A DNA stretch of 64,000 nucleotides from Guptibacillus hwajinpoensis (GCF_020524165.1 NZ_JAIVKU010000001.1:1-64000); one strand, 5' to 3'. Counted from the stretch's first letter, positions 1 through 12,557 are shown. The notes: generated from the letters alone by a model not told the origin. Program-made: numbers and translations.

Positions 1-92
1 TCAGGGAGCAAGCTCCCATCTCTTCGCTCGACTTGCATGTATTAGGCACGCCGCCAGCGTTCGTCCTGAGCCAGGATCAAACTCTCCGATAG
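1..92 (-). rRNA. rrs: 16S rRNA gene, 5' end (partial)
   Basis: Read on the minus strand, the sequence contains the universal 16S 5' region: GAGAGTTTGATCCTGGCTC, followed by the conserved ACGAACGCTGGCGGCGTGCC and ATACATGCAAGTCGAGCG. Only about the first 90 bases are inside the window; the gene continues beyond position 1. A 16S operon right after gyrA is the usual Bacillus arrangement (rrnO-like). The exact 5' nucleotide is uncertain by a few bases. Confidence 0.95.
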
Positions 93-162
93 AAAGCTTA
101 ATCTAGCTTTTAAAACAATGTTTGTTTCCGTAGAAACAACTACTTACATGGCGTTTCGTTCA

Positions 163-250
163 GTTTTCAAAGAGCAATTTGTTTCTTTCGTTTCCGCCGT
201 TGTTTATCGGCGACTTAAATAATATATCATGTATTGCACTGTCTCGTCAA
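163..250 (-). promoter_or_regulatory. rrn promoter and boxA antitermination leader
   Basis: On the minus strand TTGACG (245-250) is separated by 18 bp from TATATT (221-226), a good SigA promoter for the rRNA operon. Downstream in the leader lies TGCTCTTTGAAAAC (163-176), which matches the rRNA boxA bound by the NusB/S10 antitermination complex. Start-site position and promoter strength are inferred. Confidence 0.75.
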
Positions 251-360
251 CACTTTTTCAAAAGTTTTTAAAACCAATTTATGAAGGTTTTGGAGACGCC
301 GTCAAAGCGACGGAATTACATCTTACCATCTGCTATTGTTTTATGCAATAGAAATAAACA

Positions 361-393
361 AAAAAAGAAGAGGATTTCTCCTCTTCTTTAAAA
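361..393 (-). terminator. Rho-independent terminator after gyrA
   Basis: On the minus strand AAGAAGAGGA and TCCTCTTCTT form a near-perfect stem, followed by a T tract. It separates the gyrBA transcript from the rRNA operon. Confidence 0.9.
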
Positions 394-394
394 G

Positions 395-2953
395 TTATTC
401 TTCTTCGGTTGTAGAACCGTTACTTTCGTCATCTTCCGGGACTTCCTCAGCTTCAACCTCAATGATCTCTTGATCACTTCCAACAGTAGCTTCAGAATCT
501 TCACTGTCTTCCCCTTCGATGCCCTCTTCATTAATCTCCACTTTCGCGACCGTTGCGACAGAGTCTCCTTCAGAGATACGGATTAATCTCACACCTTGCG
601 TGTTTCTTCCAGTTTGAGAAATATCCTGTACATCGATACGAATAATAACGCCACTCTCCGTAATGATCATACATTCTTCTTCAAGCGTGACAGTTTTTAG
701 AGCTGTTAGCACACCATTACGCTCAGTAAGGTTACACGTCTTGATTCCTTTACCACCTCGTGTTTGAACCCGATACTCTTCCACAGGTGTTCGTTTACCG
801 AATCCTTTATCCGTCACAATAAGAACATCCTGGTTTTCATCTAGAATGCCAATACCAACAACTTGATCGTTTTCTTGTAACGTGAGTCCTTTAACACCAG
901 TTGCTGTTCGGCCCATGGATCTAACGTCCTCTTCATGGAAACGAATCGCCATTCCTTGTTTTGTTCCCATAATAAGTTCCTTTGATCCATTTGTCAGACG
1001 AACCCCCATTAGCTCATCATCTTCTTTAAAGTTGATAGCAATGAGTCCACCTTTGCGGATATTTGCAAAAGCAGAAAGCGGCGAGCGTTTGACAACACCC
1101 TGCTTCGTCGCAAAGAAGACAAACCAATCATCGACGAATTCTTCTATAGGAATAATCGCAGTAATATATTCATCTTTTTCAATTTGTAGTAGATTGATAA
1201 TCGGGATGCCTTTCGCTGTTCGACTGAGTTCAGGGACTTCATATCCTTTTAGTCGGTAGACTTTACCTTTATTCGTAAAGAACAGAATAGTATTATGGGT
1301 TAACGTTGTAAATAAGTGTTCAACGAAATCGCCATCGTTCGTACCCATTCCCTGAATTCCACGACCGCCACGTTTCTGACTACGATACGTATCGATTGGT
1401 AAACGCTTGATGTAGCCTTTGTGCGTTAAGGTAATGACGATATTCTGCTTAGGGATAAGATCTTCATCCTCAATCATATCGAAACCTACTGTGATTTCAG
1501 TACGACGTTTGTCAGCAAATCTTTCTTTAACTTCTGTTAGTTCTTCGCGGATGATTTCAAGAACTTTCTCTTCATCAGCAAGAATGGCTTTTAGCTCAGC
1601 AATTCGCTTCATTAATTCTTGATATTCAGATTCAATTTTATCTCGTTCTAGACCCGTAAGACGCTGAAGTCTCATATCAAGGATGGCTTGAGACTGATCA
1701 TAGCTTAATGAGAACTTCGTCATGAGACCTTCTCTAGCGATATCCGTTGTCTCAGAAGCACGAATCAACTTGATTACTTCATCTAGGTGATCAAGTGCAA
1801 TTCGTAAACCTTCTAAAATATGAGCTCTTGCTTCCGCTTTGTTTAGCTCAAATTGTGTTCTTCTTCTAATAACAACCTTTTGATGCTCGAGATAGTGTTC
1901 AAGACATTCTTTCAGTGTTAATACTTTCGGCTGTCCATCTACTAACGCAAGAGTGTTAATACCAAAACTCGTTTGAAGGGCTGTTTGTTTATATAAGTTA
2001 TTTAAAAGAACATTTGCATTTGCATCTTTACGGACTTCAATCACGACTCGCATACCTGTACGGTCAGATTCGTCACGTAGATCGGTGATACCTTCAATCT
2101 TCTTATCACGAACGAGCTCTGCAATTTTCTCAACAAGACGTGCTTTATTTACCTGATAAGGAAGCTCAGAAACTATGATTGTTTTCTTTCCATTGCTGAA
2201 TTCCTCAATTTCAGCTTTTGCACGCTGAATGATTGAACCTCTCCCAGTTGTATAAGCTTTGCGAATTCCCTCACGTCCCAGAATCTCAGCAGCTGTTGGG
2301 AAGTCTGGTCCAGGAATAAACTCCATTAGTTCAGGAATGGTTATCTCAGGGTTTCGACTTAATTCTAAGATCCCTTCAATCACTTCCCCTAGGTTATGCG
2401 GTGGAATATTTGTCGCCATTCCGACTGCGATACCCGAAGCTCCGTTTACTAGCAGATTCGGAAATCTTGCTGGAAGAACGATTGGTTCCTGCTCAGAACC
2501 ATCATAGTTGTCCTGATAATCAATCGTATCTTTGTTAATATCTCGCACCATTTCCATTGCGATCTTGGACATTCTTGCTTCTGTGTAACGCATTGCAGCT
2601 GCTGAATCGCCATCAATAGACCCAAAGTTTCCGTGTCCATCTATCAACATATTGCGATAGCTGAAGTCCTGAGCCATACGTACCATTGTGTCATATACAG
2701 CTGAATCACCGTGTGGGTGATACTTACCAATAACTTCTCCTACAATACGTGCCGACTTTTTATAAGCCTTATCAGAAGTCATACCAAGGTCATTCATGGC
2801 ATACAAAATACGACGATGTACCGGTTTTAAACCATCTCGTACATCAGGAAGAGCACGACTCACAATAACGCTCATCGCATAATCCATGAAGGAGGTGCGC
2901 ATTTCCTGACTAATATTTATTTCTTTAACTCTCGATCTTTCCATATCAGACAT
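395..2953 (-). CDS. gyrA: DNA gyrase subunit A
   Basis: Gyrase A (852 aa) is the DNA breaking and rejoining subunit of the A2B2 type II topoisomerase that introduces negative supercoils. The catalytic tyrosine is Y123 in AAAMRYTE. The quinolone-resistance region [17 protein letters not shown] has Ser84 and Asp88, the usual drug-sensitive residues. The GyrA box [10 protein letters not shown] lies near 526-535 at the start of the C-terminal DNA-wrapping domain, and the protein ends in a long acidic tail. I take the ATG at 2953, because GGAGG lies 6-8 nt upstream; a longer reading starts at a TTG (2968) that overlaps this ribosome-binding site. It lies downstream of gyrB, separated by a short terminator-like hairpin. 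Confidence 0.97.
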   Translation of the reverse strand: MSDMERSRVKEINISQEMRTSFMDYAMSVIVSRALPDVRDGLKPVHRRILYAMNDLGMTSDKAYKKSARIVGEVIGKYHPHGDSAVYDTMVRMAQDFSYRNMLIDGHGNFGSIDGDSAAAMRYTEARMSKIAMEMVRDINKDTIDYQDNYDGSEQEPIVLPARFPNLLVNGASGIAVGMATNIPPHNLGEVIEGILELSRNPEITIPELMEFIPGPDFPTAAEILGREGIRKAYTTGRGSIIQRAKAEIEEFSNGKKTIIVSELPYQVNKARLVEKIAELVRDKKIEGITDLRDESDRTGMRVVIEVRKDANANVLLNNLYKQTALQTSFGINTLALVDGQPKVLTLKECLEHYLEHQKVVIRRRTQFELNKAEARAHILEGLRIALDHLDEVIKLIRASETTDIAREGLMTKFSLSYDQSQAILDMRLQRLTGLERDKIESEYQELMKRIAELKAILADEEKVLEIIREELTEVKERFADKRRTEITVGFDMIEDEDLIPKQNIVITLTHKGYIKRLPIDTYRSQKRGGRGIQGMGTNDGDFVEHLFTTLTHNTILFFTNKGKVYRLKGYEVPELSRTAKGIPIINLLQIEKDEYITAIIPIEEFVDDWFVFFATKQGVVKRSPLSAFANIRKGGLIAINFKEDDELMGVRLTNGSKELIMGTKQGMAIRFHEEDVRSMGRTATGVKGLTLQENDQVVGIGILDENQDVLIVTDKGFGKRTPVEEYRVQTRGGKGIKTCNLTERNGVLTALKTVTLEEECMIITESGVIIRIDVQDISQTGRNTQGVRLIRISEGDSVATVAKVEINEEGIEGEDSEDSEATVGSDQEIIEVEAEEVPEDDESNGSTTEEE

Positions 2954-3043
2954 ACGGAAAACCTCCAATTATACTCTTGTTCATCTCATAACATTTAGCT
3001 CAAGATCTTTTGTTGTTTCAATCAAAAAAACGCTTTTAACAGA

Positions 3044-3067
3044 AGAAAAGGGGGGATATCCCCCTTT
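3044..3067 (-). terminator. Short terminator-like hairpin between gyrB and gyrA
   Basis: On the minus strand AAGGGGG-ATAT-CCCCCCTT is followed by TTCTT. It could attenuate read-through from gyrB into gyrA. The T tract is poor, so it may be only partial. Confidence 0.55.
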
Positions 3068-3077
3068 GATGTGTCTC

Positions 3078-5015
<1,938 letters not shown>

Positions 5016-5075
5016 CTACATTTCTCTATCAAAGATAGACTCAATTCAGCTTGCTGATGATCAGACAACCTGGTT

Positions 5076-5354
5076 TTAAGATGATTCGCCATTTGATGTA
5101 ACTTCCACACTGTCTGATATTGTGTAAGCACGTCTTTTAAGTGTGAGTGAAGATAAAGGGGACAAATAGACCATATCAGTCGTAATAACGATTGATTTCG
5201 TTAAATCACCACCGATGTCTTCTACTAGCCTGTCTTTTTGATGGCGATGCAAAAATTCACTCGTGATCTCTGCTTCCTCCATAACTTGCCAATCAAAGAT
5301 CCCAACAACATCTCTCGATTGGACGACAACGTCCTCTCCTAAGTGTATAAACAA
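5076..5354 (-). CDS. remB: RemB-like extracellular matrix regulator (DUF370)
   Basis: This 92-aa protein resembles B. subtilis YaaB/RemB, a small DUF370 protein related to the DNA-binding matrix regulator RemA. The hallmark N-terminus is FIHLGEDVVVQSRDVVGIFD and the C-terminal half contains YLSPLSSLTLKRRA. The position between recF and gyrB is the family's normal locus. A TTG at 5354 is preferred, because GAGG then lies 7 nt away and the protein begins like B. subtilis MYIHLG; the GTG at 5357 is too close to the ribosome-binding site. The role in biofilm matrix control is inferred from B. subtilis. Confidence 0.85.
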   Translation of the reverse strand: MFIHLGEDVVVQSRDVVGIFDWQVMEEAEITSEFLHRHQKDRLVEDIGGDLTKSIVITTDMVYLSPLSSLTLKRRAYTISDSVEVTSNGESS

Positions 5355-5363
5355 CACTTCACC

Positions 5364-6482
5364 TCATTTCACCTTTTCGATTAGCCCTTCTTGGACTTGA
5401 AAAGTCGTCGCTTTTTCAAGCGTTTCATGATGAATGCCTTCCACGCTCGTTGTTGTCACAAACGTTTGTACTTTTCCTTGAATTGTATTTAAAAGATGCG
5501 ACTGTCTAAAATCATCTAACTCCGACAGTACGTCATCGAGTAGAAGTAAAGGATATTCGCCTACTTCACTGTGAATCAATTCGATTTCAGCGAGCTTTAA
5601 GGATAAAGCAGTTGTTCGCTGTTGTCCCTGAGATCCATACGTTTGAACGTCCTTTCCGTTTACAAAAAACGACAAATCATCTCGATGCGGTCCCGCGAGC
5701 GTGACACCACGCTCCACTTCTCTCTCTTTAATTTTATCAAACTTTTCCTTATATCCATCTACTATTTTCGACAAATCCGTTGGTTCTGATACCTCAACCG
5801 TCGGATTATAATGGATTTCGAGTTTCTCTAGTCCTCTACTAATCCCATAATGAATCGGTTCAGCCCACTGTTGCAAGAGTTGAACGAATCGAACTCGACG
5901 TATATAAATATTCGCAGCAGCTTCGATTAATTGTTCGGTCAAAATATCCAGCATGACATAATCGGGATTCTTTTGATAGCGCAACGTTTTCAATAAGCTA
6001 TTTCGCTGCTGAAGAAGCTTCAAGTATCGTCCCAAATAATAAAGATAAACGGGTTGAACCTGGCCAATTTCAATATCTATAAACCGTCTACGAACGCCAG
6101 GATTACCTTTAACCAAATTGAGATCCTCTGGTGCAAACATGACAACATTCATTGCGCCAATGTAATTACTGAGCTTCTGCTGTTCCAATTGATTTAGTTT
6201 GGCTTTCTTACCTTTTTGGGAAATAACCAGTTGGAGGGAGAGGGGACCATTTCGTTTTTCAATTCTACCTTCTATTTTAGCATATTCCTCATCCCAATTG
6301 ATTAATTCTTTATCTCTTGGTGTACGATGGGACCTTGCCATAGCAAGGACATAGATGGCTTCCATGATGTTCGTTTTTCCTTGCGCATTCTCGCCCAGAA
6401 AAACATTCACGTTGTTTTCAAACTGAAGTTCTTGCTTACGATAATTTCGATAATTCGTTACTTTTAATGTGTTTAGATGCAA
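5364..6482 (-). CDS. recF: DNA replication and repair protein RecF
   Basis: RecF (372 aa) is an SMC-like ABC ATPase that helps load RecA on gapped DNA during repair of stalled forks. The Walker A motif GENAQGKT is at residues 30-37, the ABC signature is [18 protein letters not shown] and the Walker B is [12 protein letters not shown]. The start is TTG (6482) with GGGGG 7 nt upstream. It is packed between yaaA (14 nt) and remB (about 9 nt), so these genes are probably cotranscribed. Confidence 0.96.
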   Translation of the reverse strand: MHLNTLKVTNYRNYRKQELQFENNVNVFLGENAQGKTNIMEAIYVLAMARSHRTPRDKELINWDEEYAKIEGRIEKRNGPLSLQLVISQKGKKAKLNQLEQQKLSNYIGAMNVVMFAPEDLNLVKGNPGVRRRFIDIEIGQVQPVYLYYLGRYLKLLQQRNSLLKTLRYQKNPDYVMLDILTEQLIEAAANIYIRRVRFVQLLQQWAEPIHYGISRGLEKLEIHYNPTVEVSEPTDLSKIVDGYKEKFDKIKEREVERGVTLAGPHRDDLSFFVNGKDVQTYGSQGQQRTTALSLKLAEIELIHSEVGEYPLLLLDDVLSELDDFRQSHLLNTIQGKVQTFVTTTSVEGIHHETLEKATTFQVQEGLIEKVK

Positions 6483-6496
6483 CGGGATACCCCCAT

Positions 6497-6709
6497 TCAG
6501 CTAGATACAACAAACTCTCCTACTCCAGGAATCATGACTGTATCCTGGTTGTAGAGTTTTCTGCCACGCCGGTCTTCTAATTCTCCGTTTACATAGACCT
6601 CATACTCTGACAGAAACCATTTTGCCATTCCGCCTGTATTAATCACCCCAGCTTCCTGAAGAAGTTGTCCAAGAGTGATATATTCTTTAATTAATTTAAT
6701 TTCATTCAT
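6497..6709 (-). CDS. yaaA: S4-domain RNA-binding protein YaaA
   Basis: This 70-aa protein consists essentially of one S4 RNA-binding fold: [44 protein letters not shown]. It is the standard small gene between dnaN and recF in Bacillus; family members associate with the ribosome. The ATG is preceded by GAGGTG. Length and context match the family exactly. Confidence 0.92.
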   Translation of the reverse strand: MNEIKLIKEYITLGQLLQEAGVINTGGMAKWFLSEYEVYVNGELEDRRGRKLYNQDTVMIPGVGEFVVSS

Positions 6710-6835
6710 GTTCGTTCACCTCATTTTCCTCCTGCTCTATCTTACTATACCGAGTTTGAAGGTAGACAATAGTTTATTATAACTCTTTTTTAACTAAAAC
6801 GCATGAATAATTGAGTGGAAAATTTGTAAAGAGGC

Positions 6836-6876
6836 TAAAAAACAGAAAGCCGCTGGAAGTAAACTTCTCAGCAGCC
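6836..6876 (-). terminator. Terminator after dnaN
   Basis: On the minus strand GCTGCTG-AGAAG-TTTA-CTTC-CAGCGGC forms a hairpin followed by a T-rich stretch. It lies in the dnaN-yaaA gap and would separate dnaAN from yaaA-recF. Confidence 0.75.
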
Positions 6877-6902
6877 TCATGATCTTTATATTTTTTTAAA
6901 AA

Positions 6903-8045
6903 TTAATAAGTTCGGACAGGAAGAATCAACTGCATAATCGCAGCCCCTTCAATTGGTTTAATCAAGAAAGGTCTCATCGCACCAGTAAAACTAATATTCA
7001 CTTCATTGGAGTCCATTGACCTGAGGGCATCCATCATATATTTGGCACTGAATGAAATTTTCAGTTCTTCTCCATCAAAGGAATGAGATTGCACCTGTTC
7101 AATAACCTTACCAATTTCAGGTGAATTGGATGAAATCTCTAGAGTTGACTCTTCAAGGCTCGCCAGTTTTACAACGTTGTTTCTTCCCTCACGCGCAAGA
7201 ACGGAAGCACGATCAATTGCTTGTAACAATTCTTTGGCAGAAACCGTTACATTCGTTTTGCTTTCATTTGGGATCAATCTGCTTGTATCCGGGTAGTTTC
7301 CGTCAAGAAGTCTTGAGAAGAAAAGAATATGATTCGATTTAAATAAAATTTGGTTTTCAGTAACCGTTATATCAACCAGCTCTTCGTTATCATCAATGAT
7401 TTTTGATAACTCACTTAGGCTTTTTCCTGGAATAACAACATTCGAAAATGAAAGGTCATTACCATTTGGCTCAACTTTAACCGTTCTAAGCGCAAGTCTG
7501 TGGCTATCTGTAGCAGTACAGTTGAGCTCACCATCTTCTAACTTCCAGTTTACACCTGTCAACACCGGTCTAGTTTCTGAAGTTGAAACAGCGAAAACTG
7601 TTTGTCTAATAATGTTTTTAAGTAAATCCGCTTGAATCTGAAATCCTTCTTGCGCTTCCACTTCTGGCAGACGAGGATATTCTTCTGGGTCTAAGCCGTT
7701 CAGGTTAAATTCTGAAGAACCAGAACGAATTCGTGTTGTTAAACTATCGTGAACTTCGATTTCGACTTGATCACCTGGTAGTTTTTTAACGATATCAGAA
7801 AAGAAACGAGCTTGAAGTACGATGCTTCCCATCTGAGAGATTTCAACAATTTGTTTATCATTTTCTTCTGAGGGAATGAAACATTCGATTGAAATATCTG
7901 AGTCAGAACCCGTTAACGTAACGCCTTCATCACTTGCTACAATTTTGATCCCGGTAAGAATCGGTATAGTTGTTCGTGAAGACACAGCTTTCATTACATC
8001 GGATACGCTTGATACTAAATAATCTCTTTCGATCTTGAAACGCAT
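6903..8045 (-). CDS. dnaN: DNA polymerase III sliding clamp, beta subunit
   Basis: The beta clamp (380 aa) encircles DNA and tethers Pol III and many repair factors. The three repeated clamp folds are present: it begins MRFKIERDYLVSSVSDVMKAV and ends with the conserved MQLILPVRTY, which forms part of the peptide-binding pocket. Length and position after dnaA are typical. It is separated from dnaA by 196 bp that contain DnaA boxes, so part of its expression may be linked to DnaA binding. Confidence 0.97.
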   Translation of the reverse strand: MRFKIERDYLVSSVSDVMKAVSSRTTIPILTGIKIVASDEGVTLTGSDSDISIECFIPSEENDKQIVEISQMGSIVLQARFFSDIVKKLPGDQVEIEVHDSLTTRIRSGSSEFNLNGLDPEEYPRLPEVEAQEGFQIQADLLKNIIRQTVFAVSTSETRPVLTGVNWKLEDGELNCTATDSHRLALRTVKVEPNGNDLSFSNVVIPGKSLSELSKIIDDNEELVDITVTENQILFKSNHILFFSRLLDGNYPDTSRLIPNESKTNVTVSAKELLQAIDRASVLAREGRNNVVKLASLEESTLEISSNSPEIGKVIEQVQSHSFDGEELKISFSAKYMMDALRSMDSNEVNISFTGAMRPFLIKPIEGAAIMQLILPVRTY

Positions 8046-8241
8046 AATTGACCTCCTAAATAAATGACTCAGATTATATAATTATTACTTAAAAATATCG
8101 TAGTCTTACTAGTAGGGGCTGTGAATGTGTGGATAAGTGTTCACGAACCCATAAGAGATAAGTTATCCACTTGTGGACAGTGTGTGAGTAACTGTATGAA
8201 ATTGTACACACTCTATTAACCGCTATCCACAAAAAAAGAGT
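8046..8241. other. oriC: oriC, dnaA-dnaN part: DnaA boxes and candidate unwinding element
   Basis: The segment has a perfect DnaA box TGTGGATAA (8128-8136) and near matches at 8163-8171 (TTATCCACT), 8172-8180 (TGTGGACAG) and 8223-8231 (CTATCCACA). Beside the perfect box, on the minus strand, comes a CCCC cluster (8114-8117) and then TAC-TAG-TAA-GAC-TAC-GAT. This resembles the B. subtilis DnaA-trio layout and runs into AT-rich DNA toward dnaN. By analogy with the bipartite B. subtilis origin, strand opening probably occurs here. Confidence 0.82.
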
Positions 8242-9594
8242 TTACCCGTTTTTTAATTGTTCAACGATATCTTGCAATTTCTTCTGAAAAGCTTGATCAG
8301 AATCCACTAGTTTTGAGATCTTCTCATGAGCGTGAATAACTGTGGTATGATCTCTTCCCCCAAACTCTTCTCCGATTTTCGGAAGCGAAAAGTCTGTTAG
8401 CTCCCTAGAAAGGTACATGGCAATTTGACGTGGAAATGCCACAGATTTTGTTCTTTTCTTTGCTGCGAAATCTTCGAGTTTTACTGAAAAATGATCGCCT
8501 ATTACCGTTTGAATATCATGAATTGTAATCACTCGCGGTTTTGAAGATGGAATAATGTTTTTTAACGCTTCAGCTGCAAGATCTGCATTCATATCTTGAT
8601 TTATTAAAGAAGAATAGGCTACCACTCGAATAAGAGCACCTTCAAGTTCGCGAATGTTCGTGTCAATTTGATTGGCTATATAGAGCATCACTTCATTTGG
8701 TATATCGAGACCTTCCGCTTTTGCCTTCTTTCTAAGAATGGCAATCCTTGTTTCGAGATCAGGAGGTGTAATATCCGTAATTAACCCCCATTCAAAGCGG
8801 GACCGAAGGCGATCTTCCAACGTAGGGATTTCTTTAGGCGGTCGATCACTAGAAATGACGATTTGCTTACTTTCTTCATGAAGAGCATTAAAGGTATGGA
8901 AAAACTCCTCTTGTGTTTGTTCTTTTCCTGCCAGGAATTGAATATCATCAATTAGCAGTACGTCTACATTACGATACTTATTGCGAAAATTAACCGTCTT
9001 ATTATCACGAATCGAGTTAATAAATTCGTTTGTAAACTTCTCAGATGATAGATAAACCACTTTTGCATTCGGATTATGCTCAATGACATAGTGTCCAATT
9101 GCGTGCATTAAATGGGTTTTTCCAAGTCCAACTCCCCCATATATAAATAGCGGGTTATATGCTTTGGCTGGTGCTTCTGCTACGGCTAGAGAAGCAGCGT
9201 GCGCAAAGCGATTCCCTGATCCAATCACGAACGTATCAAACGTATATTTCGAATTAAGCACGCTCTGAGGGTGTTCTTCATGGGCTGGATTCGCTTTAGG
9301 CTTTTTTTTCATAGCTTGTTCAAGGTCCAAATCAGCATCGGACTGATTTTGAGGAATAATGAACTTAGCTTGTAATTCACTTCCGGTCAGCTCAAGCAAC
9401 GTCTCCGTTATTAAACTTGAATATCGTGACTCCAGCCAGTCTCTAGCGAACTCGTTAGGGGCAGTAATAATGATTGTGTCGCCTTCCATTCGATTTGCAG
9501 AAGTCGACTTAAGCCAGGTTTCAAAGCTTGGCTTACTTAATTTTTTTTCGATTTCGGATAGAGCCTGTTGCCAGAGATCCGTGATGTTATCCAA
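8242..9594 (-). CDS. dnaA: Chromosomal replication initiator DnaA
   Basis: DnaA (450 aa) binds DnaA boxes and melts oriC. Domain I is at about 1-85, followed by a variable linker, then the AAA+ domain with Walker A GGVGLGKT at 153-160 and Walker B LLIDDIQF. Domain IV carries the DNA-binding signature [15 protein letters not shown] near the C-terminus. The start is TTG (9594) with a strong AAAGGAGG 7 nt upstream. DnaA boxes lie on both sides, so autoregulation is likely. Confidence 0.98.
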   Translation of the reverse strand: MDNITDLWQQALSEIEKKLSKPSFETWLKSTSANRMEGDTIIITAPNEFARDWLESRYSSLITETLLELTGSELQAKFIIPQNQSDADLDLEQAMKKKPKANPAHEEHPQSVLNSKYTFDTFVIGSGNRFAHAASLAVAEAPAKAYNPLFIYGGVGLGKTHLMHAIGHYVIEHNPNAKVVYLSSEKFTNEFINSIRDNKTVNFRNKYRNVDVLLIDDIQFLAGKEQTQEEFFHTFNALHEESKQIVISSDRPPKEIPTLEDRLRSRFEWGLITDITPPDLETRIAILRKKAKAEGLDIPNEVMLYIANQIDTNIRELEGALIRVVAYSSLINQDMNADLAAEALKNIIPSSKPRVITIHDIQTVIGDHFSVKLEDFAAKKRTKSVAFPRQIAMYLSRELTDFSLPKIGEEFGGRDHTTVIHAHEKISKLVDSDQAFQKKLQDIVEQLKNG

Positions 9595-10200
9595 CGAAGT
9601 CCCTCCTTTTGTTCAAAAATATCTAACTAGGGAAAGCAAGTGAAACTGTTATAGATAATGGTTAGATCAAACAGCCGCTAACGCTTTTCCCCAAAATAAA
9701 AACAGGCTGTAATCGCTGACGATAGTCGCCTAATGTGCCAACGTACAACCTTTGTACAATCATTTGAATATTCACGAATAATTATACTATCCACAGTATC
9801 GAAGCAGATCATATAATATAGAAGAAAGTCGAATTATCGACTATGTTCACAGTGTTGTGGACACGATGAATAACACCTCTTAATAACTGTCCACACTTTT
9901 ATCCACAGACTGTGGACTAGTTTTGTTGTCGCTAATCTTATTCACGAGTTAAAACACAAATATCATAACAAAAGAATAGCTTGTTTGCAATGTTTTTCGG
10001 GTGGTTATCCACAGAGCGCATATCTTGTGGATTGGAACTGTCCACAGCACTAGATTTTGTGTAGAACCTGTCGATAAGTGATGTGAATAAGTGAAAAGTG
10101 TCGAAATGAGTTATCCACATGGCCTTTTGTAGAGTTTTCGTTAATGATTTTTTGTTGCGGACAAGCTCGTGGATCATCTGGTTATTGGAAGAGGAGATTT
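9595..10200. other. oriC: oriC, rpmH-dnaA part: DnaA-box array
   Basis: The divergent dnaA/rpmH intergenic region carries perfect DnaA boxes TTATCCACA at 9899-9907, 10005-10013 and 10111-10119. Near matches lie at 9787-9795 (CTATCCACA), 9856-9864, 9887-9895, 9911-9919, 10026-10034, 10038-10046 and 10168-10176. The three perfect boxes are in the same orientation, each 106 bp from the next. This corresponds to the B. subtilis incAB half of the origin. I see no credible gene here. Confidence 0.88.
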
Positions 10201-10229
10201 ATAAGAATGTCTTTTTATTTTAATTAAAC

Positions 10230-10259
10230 TTGACAATTCACCCCCTCTTTTCTTATAAT
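10230..10259 (+). promoter_or_regulatory. SigA promoter of rpmH operon
   Basis: TTGACA (10230-10235) and TATAAT (10254-10259) are both consensus hexamers, with an 18-bp spacer. They lie about 48 bp before the rpmH start. Confidence 0.85.
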
Positions 10260-10306
10260 TACTTGGACTGTCTTTATACAGTTTATCCTCAGGGAGGTGT
10301 AATAGA

Positions 10307-10441
10307 ATGAAAAGAACGTTTCAACCAAACACACGTAAACGTAAAAAAGTTCACGGTTTTCGTGCACGTATGAGCTCAGCTAACGGACGCAAAGTTCTTG
10401 CTCGTCGTCGCCGTAAAGGTAGAAAAGTATTGTCTGCATAG
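10307..10441 (+). CDS. rpmH: 50S ribosomal protein L34
   Basis: This 44-aa very basic protein reads [14 protein letters not shown] at the start and ends [13 protein letters not shown], a full match to the L34 family. AGGGAGGTG lies just upstream. It opens the rpmH-rnpA-yidD-spoIIIJ-jag cluster that diverges from dnaA in nearly all Bacillaceae. Confidence 0.98.
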   Translation: MKRTFQPNTRKRKKVHGFRARMSSANGRKVLARRRRKGRKVLSA

Positions 10442-10469
10442 ACCACTGATCATCAGTGGTCTTTTTTTA
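10441..10469 (+). terminator. Terminator after rpmH
   Basis: GACCACTGAT and ATCAGTGGTC form a perfect 10-bp stem, followed by seven Ts. The stem overlaps the last base of the rpmH stop codon. It probably reduces, rather than blocks, transcription into rnpA, since no obvious promoter separates the two. Confidence 0.9.
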
Positions 10470-10518
10470 AGATAAGGTTTATAATATGCTTATCCAAGTA
10501 ACACTGGGAGTGTGCGGA

Positions 10519-10893
10519 TTGAACAGCAACTACCGGATTAAAAAGAATTCTGAGTTCCAGAAGGTTTTTAAGAGTGGGAACTCAACTGCAAACAGACAAT
10601 TTGTTGTGTACGTATTAAAGCGAAATGATCAACCTCAATTTCGACTGGGTCTTTCAGTAAGTAAACGGATCGGCAATGCGGTTACAAGAAATCGTGTGAA
10701 GCGACTCGTAAAAGAATCCTTCCAACAACTTTCCGATCAAATTAAGTTTCCTTATGATTTTGTCGTTATTGCTCGAAAACCTACTTCAGAGATGAGTTTT
10801 GAAGAAGTAAAGAGTAGCTTAATTCATGTGCTGAATCGCGCACGTGTATTAAGAGGAGGGAAACAGACTGATAAAGGAAGGGATGTTAAATGA
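10519..10893 (+). CDS. rnpA: Ribonuclease P protein component
   Basis: RnpA (124 aa) is the protein cofactor of RNase P, which matures tRNA 5' ends. The family signature is clear: [26 protein letters not shown], the RNR motif that contacts RNase P RNA, together with the N-terminal [17 protein letters not shown] choose the TTG at 10519, because GGGAG lies 8 nt before it and it gives a protein of the family's usual length; an open frame extends 11 codons further upstream. Its end overlaps yidD by 4 nt. Confidence 0.93.
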   Translation: MNSNYRIKKNSEFQKVFKSGNSTANRQFVVYVLKRNDQPQFRLGLSVSKRIGNAVTRNRVKRLVKESFQQLSDQIKFPYDFVVIARKPTSEMSFEEVKSSLIHVLNRARVLRGGKQTDKGRDVK

Positions 10894-11111
10894 AAAAAAC
10901 GGCTATGATGCTGATTCGCGTCTACCAGAAGTTTATTTCTCCATTAACTCCCCCATCCTGTCGTTTCTATCCATCTTGTTCTCATTACAGTTTTGAGTCT
11001 TATCAGAAGCATGGTTTTATGAAAGGTTCATGGTTGACCATTAAAAGAATTTTAAAATGCCATCCATTTCATCCTGGAGGTTTTGACCCCGTACCGGATA
11101 AAAGAAACTAG
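10890..11111 (+). CDS. yidD: Membrane protein insertion efficiency factor YidD
   Basis: This 73-aa protein has the compact YidD signature: [26 protein letters not shown] and [12 protein letters not shown]. Family members help membrane protein insertion and sit between rnpA and yidC. The start ATG overlaps the rnpA stop (ATGA), implying translational coupling. Confidence 0.94.
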   Translation: MKKTAMMLIRVYQKFISPLTPPSCRFYPSCSHYSFESYQKHGFMKGSWLTIKRILKCHPFHPGGFDPVPDKRN

Positions 11112-11168
11112 TGGTATGCTTTTACTACATAAATTATTGTCGAGATATGATTGCAAGGAGGATGAAGC

Positions 11169-11936
11169 GTGAGGAAAAAACTAACCCTCGCATTTCTATT
11201 AATTGGTCTCGTTGCGGTCCTTTCAGGCTGTAACATTAATGAGCCAATTAACGCAGAAAGCACAGGATTTTGGAGCGAATATATTGTTTATCCATTATCT
11301 ATGACCTTAACATTTTTCGCTGATTTAACGGGTGAGGGGAATTATGGTCTTGCGATTATCATTGTAACGATCTTAATTCGACTTCTACTGCTTCCGTTAA
11401 TGATTAAACAAACGAGAAGTTCGAAAGCTATGCAAGAACTGCAGCCAGAAATGCAGAAGCTTAAAGAAAAATACAGCAGTAAAGACCAGAAGACGCAGCA
11501 GCAGCTTCAACAAGAAACGATGCAACTCTTTCAACAGAATGGGGTTAACCCGCTTGCTGGTTGTTTGCCAATCCTGGTTCAAATGCCGATTCTATTAGGT
11601 TTTTACCATTCGATTATGCGTACAGAAGCAATTGCTACACATAACTTCCTGTGGTTTAGTCTCGGTGATCCAGATATTATCCTGGCATTAACTGCTGGTC
11701 TAACAACATTTATTCAACAAAAAATCATGATGGGTAGTGGCGGTACGGTGCAGCCTCAAATGAAGATGCTCCTATACGTTATGCCGATAATGATCATTGT
11801 CTTTGCCATTAACTTCCCTGCAGCACTTGCGCTTTACTGGGTTGTAGGTAACATCTTTATGATTGCGCAAACTTACTTTATTACGAAACCTACCATTAAA
11901 ACCGCTGATACGAATATGGAGGGAGCGAAGAAGTGA
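11169..11936 (+). CDS. spoIIIJ: Membrane protein insertase SpoIIIJ (YidC/OxaA family)
   Basis: This 255-aa lipoprotein inserts membrane proteins; in B. subtilis SpoIIIJ is needed for sigma-G activity during sporulation. The lipobox LSGC (residues 18-21) marks signal peptidase II cleavage. Five hydrophobic segments follow, with the family motifs [16 protein letters not shown] and [14 protein letters not shown]. The start is GTG with AGGAGG upstream. It overlaps jag by 4 nt. Confidence 0.95.
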   Translation: MRKKLTLAFLLIGLVAVLSGCNINEPINAESTGFWSEYIVYPLSMTLTFFADLTGEGNYGLAIIIVTILIRLLLLPLMIKQTRSSKAMQELQPEMQKLKEKYSSKDQKTQQQLQQETMQLFQQNGVNPLAGCLPILVQMPILLGFYHSIMRTEAIATHNFLWFSLGDPDIILALTAGLTTFIQQKIMMGSGGTVQPQMKMLLYVMPIMIIVFAINFPAALALYWVVGNIFMIAQTYFITKPTIKTADTNMEGAKK

Positions 11937-12553
11937 GAAGCGTTACGGTAACGGGGAAAACGATTGAAGAGGCCATTCAAAATGCGCTCAATCAAATCGG
12001 AACTGTTCAAGAAAATGTTGATGTTGAAGTGTTAGAAGAGCCTAAAAAAGGATTTTTAGGCTTTGGAGGAAAGCCCGCCCGCATTAAAGTCATTGAAAAA
12101 CCCGACATCCTGGAGCAAACAAGGGCTTTTTTAGAAAAGGTCATTCGCAATATGGGAGTTGAAGCCAGTATTGAAGGTAGAAGAGATGATCGCGATCTTT
12201 TCTTTACGTTATCTGGCGAAAAAATTGCAATTGTGATCGGGAAACGTGGCCAAACTCTTAATTCTCTGCAATATTTAACAAATCTTGCCGCAAATCGATT
12301 TTCTGACCGATTTGTCCGGGTAGTTCTTGATGCTGAGAACTACCGTGAAAGACGTGAAGATACGCTGAAGAAGCTAGCAGATCGTCTTGCAGACAAAGCG
12401 ATGGTTACGAAAAAGGACATACAGCTAGAACCGATGCCGTCGCTTGAACGAAAAGTCATCCACCTTTATCTAAAAGATAAAAAAGGGATTACCACTCACT
12501 CAGATGGAAAAGATCCACACCGACGTGTGGTTATTGTTCCGCGTAATAAATAA
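11933..12553 (+). CDS. jag: RNA-binding protein Jag/KhpB
   Basis: This 206-aa protein has three family domains: an N-terminal Jag domain (about 1-50, with the [14 protein letters not shown] motif), a KH domain (about 75-150, with [14 protein letters not shown]) and a C-terminal R3H domain ([14 protein letters not shown]). KhpB proteins bind RNA and affect cell division and elongation in Firmicutes. The GTG start overlaps the spoIIIJ stop and GGAGGG is well placed. Confidence 0.94.
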   Translation: MRSVTVTGKTIEEAIQNALNQIGTVQENVDVEVLEEPKKGFLGFGGKPARIKVIEKPDILEQTRAFLEKVIRNMGVEASIEGRRDDRDLFFTLSGEKIAIVIGKRGQTLNSLQYLTNLAANRFSDRFVRVVLDAENYRERREDTLKKLADRLADKAMVTKKDIQLEPMPSLERKVIHLYLKDKKGITTHSDGKDPHRRVVIVPRNK

Positions 12554-12557
12554 TCGA

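Noticed and set aside
882..1259. Open frame antisense to gyrA
   Set aside because: Ser/Ile-rich translation typical of an antisense reading of gyrA; no start signal.
9938..10177. 79-codon open frame inside oriC (minus strand)
   Set aside because: It runs through the DnaA boxes, has no ribosome-binding site and no recognisable protein pattern.
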